A DNA stretch of 7,729 nt, from NCBI GenBank assembly GCA_934630735.1, contig CAKTWK010000056.1, positions 1 through 7,729 of the forward strand, written 5' to 3'. This stretch comes from an uncultured Collinsella sp. Its GTDB lineage: Bacteria; Actinomycetota; Coriobacteriia; Coriobacteriales; Coriobacteriaceae. The notes beneath the pieces are model-generated. The model ran no database searches, was not told the origin of the DNA, and saw nothing but the letters and a program-made list of their open reading frames with translations. A program made the translations under genes and the position numbers. Below are positions 5,267 through 7,729 of this stretch, one piece after another (positions within the stretch are counted from its first letter, which is position 1; the number at the start of each line of letters is the position of its first letter).

Positions 5267-5866
5267 TTGGGTCGTACTGGGGATATGACGCCGCCTTTGC
5301 GTTGGCGGTTGGGTGTTGCTGGTGGGGTGGCGCTGGTCGTGCTGCTTCTTGACCAGCTGACCAAGCTTGCGGTTCGTGCCGTGGGCGACGCCTTGCATGT
5401 GACCGTCATCCCCGGTGTTATCGACTTTATGTTTGTCCGCAATATCGGTGCTGCCTTTAGCATGGGCGAGGGGCATGGTGTCGCGTTTGCCGTGCTGGCG
5501 TTGGCGGTCATTATCGCTATTTTTGTGTACCTCGTTCGTGCACCTCAGCTCGCCCATCTTGAGGTTGTGGGCATGGCGATGGTTGCGGGCGGTGCTATCG
5601 GTAACGCAATCGATCGTTTGGCCTTTGGCTTTGTGACCGATTTTATTGCCACCACCTTCATCGACTTCCCCGTCTTCAATGTGGCCGATATCGGCATTAC
5701 CGTGGGCGTCGTGCTCGCCCTCTTTGGCTACATGTTCTTGAGCCCCGCGGCCCGTGAGGTCGATGCGACCGCCGAGCTTAACGCCCGTGATGAGGCCCGC
5801 GCCAAGCGCAAAGCCAAACAACGTGGGGAGCGTGCCCGCAAGATTCGCGAAAGGACTGAGCGCTAA
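5267..5866 (+). CDS. lspA: lipoprotein signal peptidase (signal peptidase II)
   Basis: An aspartic membrane protease that cuts the signal peptide from prolipoproteins after their lipobox cysteine has been diacylglycerol-modified. The 199-residue protein has the family's four membrane segments (roughly 14-32, 68-90, 97-115, 142-159) and all conserved blocks: LLLDQLTK (D29), FVRNIGAAFS (N59), GGAIGNAIDR (N113, D116, R117), FVTDFI (D125) and FPVFNVAD (N138, D141). D125 and D141 correspond by motif to the catalytic pair. After 160 there is a highly charged tail rich in Arg, Lys, Glu and Ala (about 162-199), longer than in E. coli LspA and presumably cytosolic. Start: TTG 5267 has AGGGTAGGGG 6 bases upstream; the in-frame ATG at 5285 has its G-run only 2 bases away, so TTG is preferred but not certain. 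Its stop overlaps the next gene by one base (TAATG), implying co-translation. Gene order after ileS is typical for this function. Confidence 0.95.
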   Translation: MGRTGDMTPPLRWRLGVAGGVALVVLLLDQLTKLAVRAVGDALHVTVIPGVIDFMFVRNIGAAFSMGEGHGVAFAVLALAVIIAIFVYLVRAPQLAHLEVVGMAMVAGGAIGNAIDRLAFGFVTDFIATTFIDFPVFNVADIGITVGVVLALFGYMFLSPAAREVDATAELNARDEARAKRKAKQRGERARKIRERTER

Positions 5867-6879
5867 TGGCCGACATCCATATCCTTGTTGCCGACGATGC
5901 CGCTGGTCAGCGTCTTGACGCCTATCTGGGCGCCAATGACGGCTGCCCTACGCGCTCTGCCTGCGCGCATCTGATTGAGGATGGGGCCGTAGTGGTCAAT
6001 GGCGAGACCTGCCTGTCCAAAAAGTACGCCGTGCGAGCCGGTGACCGTATTTCGGTTGATTTGCCCGAGCCGCACGATCCCACCGATGTGATTCCCGAGG
6101 CCATCCCACTCGACATTCGCTACGAGGACGACTATCTTATCGTGCTCTCCAAGCAGCGCGGCCTGGTGTGCCATCCTGCGCATGGTCATGAGAGCGGTAC
6201 GCTCGCGAATGCCCTGGTCTATCACTGTGGTATCGACCATCTGGGCACCGTGCAGGGCGAGGACCGCCCCGGTATCGTGCATCGTTTGGATCGCGATACC
6301 TCGGGTCTCATGCTTGCGGCCAAGGACGATGACACCCAGCGCGCGCTCCAAAATCTCATTCGCACGCGCACGCTCGACCGCCGCTACATTACGCTCGTTC
6401 ACGGGCACATCGCCATGGACGAGGGCACCATCAACACCGGTATTGCCCGATCGACGCGCGACCGCGTGAAGATGGCGGTTTCGGACGATCCCTTTGCGCG
6501 CCAAGCCATCACGACCTTCAAGGTCCTTGAGCGTTTTGATTCCACGCGTTTTGACGACGGCTACACGCTCGTCGAGTGCCACCTGTTTACGGGCCGCACA
6601 CATCAGATTCGCGTGCATATGCGCCATATCAACCACGCCTGCGTGGGCGATCCGCTCTACGGTAAGTGCGATGCACGCGCCGATCAGGGCCTGACCAGGC
6701 AATTCCTTCATTCTTGGCGCGTCGCATTCGACCATCCCGTGACGGGGGATCGCATTGAGTGCCGCGACGAGCTGCCGTGGGATCTCGCTGCGGTTCTTGA
6801 CGACCTGGCCCCGCGCTCGCTTGGCCGCACCGCTGCCGGCGACGAAATCGTTCCGCAGCTCGGTCTCCTCGAAGCCTAG
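5866..6879 (+). CDS. rluD: RluA-family 23S rRNA pseudouridine synthase (RluD/YlyB type)
   Basis: Isomerises specific uridines of large-subunit rRNA to pseudouridine. The 337-residue protein starts with an S4-like RNA-binding domain (about 15-68: QRLDAYLGAN, HLIEDGAVVVNG, VRAGDRISVDLPE), followed by the catalytic domain with PGIVHRLDRDTSGLMLAAK, where D142 of HRLD is the expected catalytic aspartate, then RRYITLVHGH (172-181) and the C-terminal THQIRVHMRHINHACVGDPLYG (from 245). Length is slightly above usual owing to a C-terminal extension after about 305. The ATG shares its A with the lspA stop; GAAAGGA lies about 10 bases upstream. An S4-bearing RluA-family gene directly after lspA matches the ylyB position in Bacillus. 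Which uridines are modified (the helix 69 cluster for RluD, others for RluC) cannot be read from sequence, so the symbol is by similarity and context. No terminator is obvious after it. Confidence 0.92.
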   Translation: MADIHILVADDAAGQRLDAYLGANDGCPTRSACAHLIEDGAVVVNGETCLSKKYAVRAGDRISVDLPEPHDPTDVIPEAIPLDIRYEDDYLIVLSKQRGLVCHPAHGHESGTLANALVYHCGIDHLGTVQGEDRPGIVHRLDRDTSGLMLAAKDDDTQRALQNLIRTRTLDRRYITLVHGHIAMDEGTINTGIARSTRDRVKMAVSDDPFARQAITTFKVLERFDSTRFDDGYTLVECHLFTGRTHQIRVHMRHINHACVGDPLYGKCDARADQGLTRQFLHSWRVAFDHPVTGDRIECRDELPWDLAAVLDDLAPRSLGRTAAGDEIVPQLGLLEA

Positions 6880-6897
6880 CCAGTATTAGGTGGTTTC

Positions 6898-6927
6898 TTG
6901 AACTCGGTCACCCTACGGTAATATATA
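6898..6927 (+). promoter_or_regulatory. candidate promoter of the glycosyltransferase gene
   Basis: TTGAAC (6898-6903) and TATATA (6922-6927) form a -35/-10 pair with 18-base spacing; TAATAT at 6919-6924 is a second possible -10 at 15 bases. Transcription would start near 6934, about 28 bases before the ATG. A perfect palindrome, TTACGTAA (6935-6942), lies at the expected start site and could be an operator. The gap of 82 bases after rluD has no clear terminator, so readthrough from lspA-rluD is also possible. Confidence 0.5.
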
Positions 6928-6961
6928 CGTTTGTTTACGTAACGCGTTCCTGGGAGCCTGC

Positions 6962-7729
6962 ATGTTCGCCTTTTTACAAACTAACACGCCCATCGTGATC
7001 TTCAACCAGATTGTCGTCACGCTGCTCACGGTCTGCTTTCTGTACCAGGTGGTCTTCTTTGTCATTGGCGCTCTTCGTGGCGAGGTCGCGCCTCCCAAGG
7101 CCAAAAAACTCCACCGGTACGCCTTCTTTATTGCGGCGCATAACGAGGAGGCCGTGATCGCCAACCTCGTTCGCTCCATCAAGGACCAGGACTATCCGTC
7201 CGAGCTCATCGAGGTCTTCGTGGTCGCCGATGCCTGCACCGACAACACCGCGCAGCTCGCGCGCGAGGCCGGTGCCATTGTTTACGAGCGCAATGACCTG
7301 GCCCGCAAGGGCAAGAGCTGGGTCATGGACTTTGGTTTCGATCGCATTCTCAACGAGTATCCCGACACGTTTGAGGGCTACTTTATCTTCGATGCCGACA
7401 ACGTTATCTCCCGCGATTACGTCTCCAAGATGAATGATGCCTTTGACCAGGGCTTTCACGTGGTCACGAGCTATCGTAACTCCAAGAACTTCGGCAGCTC
7501 TTGGATTTCGTCTGCCAACGCCACCTGGTATCTGCGTGAGGCCCGCTTCCTCAACAACGCGCGTAATATCTGCAAGACGTCCTGCGCTGTCTCGGGTTCG
7601 GGTTACCTCATCTCCGCCAGTGTTATCGAGGGCATGCACGGTTGGCAGTTCCATACGCTGACCGAGGACATCCAGTTTACTACGTTCTGCGCCATTCACG
7701 GCATCCGCATCGGTTATGCGCCGGCGGAG
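6962..7729 (+). CDS. membrane-anchored family 2 glycosyltransferase, 3' end outside the window
   Basis: The frame is open to the last base: 256 residues from ATG 6962, with GGGAG 7 bases upstream. Residues 11-38 form a hydrophobic transmembrane segment, followed by a GT-A type catalytic domain: FFIAAHNEEAVIANLV (55-70), the nucleotide-sugar-binding VFVVADACTDNTA (85-97, D90), the metal-binding DxD block FDADN (143-147), SGSGYLI (211-217), and HTLTEDIQFT (231-240) whose TED carries the expected catalytic base. This layout is that of processive or polyisoprenoid-independent GT2 enzymes related to hyaluronan, chitin and cellulose synthases; the QxxRW motif and C-terminal membrane helices expected of the group would lie beyond the window. 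It probably works at the cytoplasmic membrane on cell-surface polysaccharide or glycolipid. Donor, acceptor and processivity cannot be told. Codon use matches its neighbours. Confidence 0.9.
   Translation, partial: MFAFLQTNTPIVIFNQIVVTLLTVCFLYQVVFFVIGALRGEVAPPKAKKLHRYAFFIAAHNEEAVIANLVRSIKDQDYPSELIEVFVVADACTDNTAQLAREAGAIVYERNDLARKGKSWVMDFGFDRILNEYPDTFEGYFIFDADNVISRDYVSKMNDAFDQGFHVVTSYRNSKNFGSSWISSANATWYLREARFLNNARNICKTSCAVSGSGYLISASVIEGMHGWQFHTLTEDIQFTTFCAIHGIRIGYAPAE

Noticed and set aside
1..7729. Search for CRISPR arrays, insertion sequences, toxin-antitoxin pairs or defence genes
   Set aside because: No regularly spaced repeats, no transposase or nuclease motifs and no small paired genes are present; the coding content is housekeeping and metabolic.

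Overview
The window reads as chromosomal DNA from a GC-rich Gram-positive bacterium, most likely a gut actinobacterium of the Coriobacteriia (Collinsella-like). This is inferred from the GC-rich, C/G-ending codons, a type-1 bacterial IleRS under a T-box leader, and the ileS-lspA-rluD gene order. I have no database match for the taxon.

Layout, left to right. Positions 1-50 hold the first 16 codons of a minus-strand gene leaving the window, probably a peptidase S51 (PepE-like) protein, in visibly AT-rich DNA. Positions 65-564 have no gene I can support but are rich in hairpins. Three stem-loops at 345-555 each end in a T-run when read on the minus strand, as stacked intrinsic terminators would behind the leftward gene that follows. 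That gene (565-1647, minus) is an iron-containing alcohol dehydrogenase/GldA-family enzyme with the full metal-ligand set but an altered substrate loop. Positions 1648-2133 carry a divergent promoter region and then a complete isoleucine T-box leader (about 1790-2090): stem I with an AUC specifier, a UGGU tRNA-acceptor bulge, and mutually exclusive antiterminator and terminator hairpins. It precedes ileS (2134-4935), the isoleucyl-tRNA synthetase.

After ileS comes a 331-base gap. It holds two diverged tandem copies of a hairpin unit of about 66 bases, whose three stem changes are all compensatory, then a GC-rich terminator and probably a new promoter. lspA (signal peptidase II) and an rluD/ylyB-type 23S rRNA pseudouridine synthase follow and overlap by one base. 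A short gap with a promoter-like sequence leads to a membrane-anchored family 2 glycosyltransferase that is still open at the right edge.

The plus-strand genes are mostly housekeeping functions: charging tRNA-Ile, lipoprotein maturation, rRNA modification and probably envelope glycan synthesis. The T-box couples ileS expression to uncharged tRNA-Ile. I found no defence system, mobile element or CRISPR array. The least ordinary signals are in the noncoding DNA: the covarying hairpin pair after ileS, the hairpin cluster before the dehydrogenase, and the fully readable T-box.
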